A DNA stretch of 6,806 bases from an uncultured Bacteroidota bacterium (GTDB lineage: Bacteria; Bacteroidota; Bacteroidia; Chitinophagales; Chitinophagaceae): the NCBI GenBank assembly GCA_903825065.1, contig CAIJZG010000042.1:1-6806 (forward strand), in the 5' to 3' direction. Below are positions 6,205-6,806 of this stretch, one piece after another. The notes under the pieces are model-generated. The model had not been told where the DNA came from. It made no database searches and saw only the letters and a program-made list of their open reading frames with translations. How positions within the stretch are numbered: the stretch's first letter is position 1; each line of letters begins with the position of its first letter. A program made the position numbers and the translations under genes.

Positions 6205-6806
6205 TTATACAACTCCAGCTAATTCGAGGCTACGTTTTTTTAAATGTATGATATCTAAGTTATCGATAATAGGATCTGCGGTAAGGATTAATGATGTTTG
6301 ATTTTCTTTCCACCAAGTATTGTTGATGAGTTCTTGAATGGGTAATACACCTATTAAATATTTTCTTTCTGCATCTGCATGCCATTCTTCGATCCATTCG
6401 AATTTTTCTCTGGGTACATATTTCCAATCATCGAAGCTCAAATAAACTTTTACATAAAATTCGTTAGTTAGTTCATGTGGTTTATGATGATATAACTTCT
6501 TGTATTCGTATCTATAATTATAGCGAAGTGCTGATATATCGCTTAATACTGCAGAAGCTGTTGGGAAACTACCTGCCCCCTTTCCATAGAAAAATTGTTT
6601 ATCAGCAAATCCACTTTCAATAACAACTCCGTTGTATTCATTTTTAACAAACGACATTGGATCGCCAAGAGTTACGAATTGTGGAAGTACGAAAGCTGCC
6701 ACTTTACCATTCTTTAATTTTTTTGCCTGTGCAATTAATTTAATGTCTAGACCTTTTTCTTTTGCTACTAAAGCATCGCTCAATTGTATATTTTGAATCC
6801 CGGTGA
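6205..6806 (-). CDS. homoserine dehydrogenase, C-terminal half; start lies beyond the right edge
   Basis: About 199 residues are visible, and the frame is still open at the edge (TGIQNIQLSDALVAKEKG). The enzyme reduces aspartate semialdehyde to homoserine with NAD(P)H, on the route to threonine and methionine, in the cytoplasm. Diagnostic stretches are the G-I-x-N-I-x-x-x-D-A...A-x-x-x-G-x-x-I-K-L-I-A block, LGDPM.FVKNEYNGVVIES, and GKGAGSFPTASAVLSDI (coded at 6585-6535), which matches the family G-x-G-A-G-x-x-P-T-A-S-A-V-x-x-D-I. The nucleotide-binding fold and catalytic lysine lie outside the window. The last ~110 residues (from FYVKVYLSFDDW to LELAGVV) occupy the usual place of a regulatory ACT domain but are only loosely ACT-like. 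Whether an aspartokinase is fused upstream (as in thrA) cannot be seen, so no symbol is given. A TTG at 6783 lies inside the gene and is not its start. Confidence 0.93.
   Translation of the reverse strand, partial: TGIQNIQLSDALVAKEKGLDIKLIAQAKKLKNGKVAAFVLPQFVTLGDPMSFVKNEYNGVVIESGFADKQFFYGKGAGSFPTASAVLSDISALRYNYRYEYKKLYHHKPHELTNEFYVKVYLSFDDWKYVPREKFEWIEEWHADAERKYLIGVLPIQELINNTWWKENQTSLILTADPIIDNLDIIHLKKRSLELAGVV

Noticed and set aside
1..6806. A novel defence, mobile or biosynthetic system
   Set aside because: Every substantial gene belongs to a known housekeeping or hydrolase family. There are no transposase, integrase, toxin-like or repeat-array features, and strand switches and terminators split the genes into separate units.

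Overview
The window looks like an ordinary chromosomal stretch from a low-GC member of the Bacteroidota, perhaps a Chitinophagaceae-like organism. The grounds are the AT-rich sequence (roughly one third GC by eye), A-rich leaders instead of Shine-Dalgarno sites, signal peptides ending in ..SAQ or ..YCQ, the gene families present, and candidate promoters of the Bacteroidota type (TTTG / TAnnTTTG). The genus is inference and was not tested.

Layout from left to right. At 1-958 (minus) is the N-terminal half of an exported GH127 (DUF1680) glycosidase of the beta-L-arabinofuranosidase type, cut by the window edge. At 1164-1454 (plus) is a 96-residue stand-alone isoamylase early-set / CBM48-like protein, followed by a strong terminator. 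At 1514-1547 a second, symmetric terminator separates it from katG (1568-3793, minus), a full-length catalase-peroxidase with all key residues present. A 247-bp divergent region holds a candidate katG promoter and two inverted repeats. At 4041-5510 (plus) is a secreted M28 metallopeptidase with an apparent PA insert. Its stop codon overlaps that of a PAP2-family membrane phosphatase (5507-6133, minus) by 4 bp. A minus-strand terminator (6166-6198) then separates PAP2 from the C-terminal half of homoserine dehydrogenase (6205 to the right edge, minus).

The genes do not form one operon. Strand switches and terminators split them into independent units: carbohydrate breakdown (GH127), a small sugar-binding-type domain, peroxide defence (KatG), extracytoplasmic peptide breakdown (M28), lipid or pyrophosphate phosphatase (PAP2), and threonine/methionine biosynthesis (homoserine dehydrogenase). 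GH127, M28 and PAP2 are envelope or exported functions. KatG, homoserine dehydrogenase and the small CBM48-like protein have no visible export signal.

I found no mobile element, CRISPR array, tRNA or rRNA, and no gene cluster that suggests a new defence or biosynthetic system. The points worth a second look are small: promoter and terminator layout around PAP2, repeats upstream of katG, the stand-alone CBM48-like protein, and the divergent C-terminus of homoserine dehydrogenase. No stretch longer than 300 bases lacks a gene.
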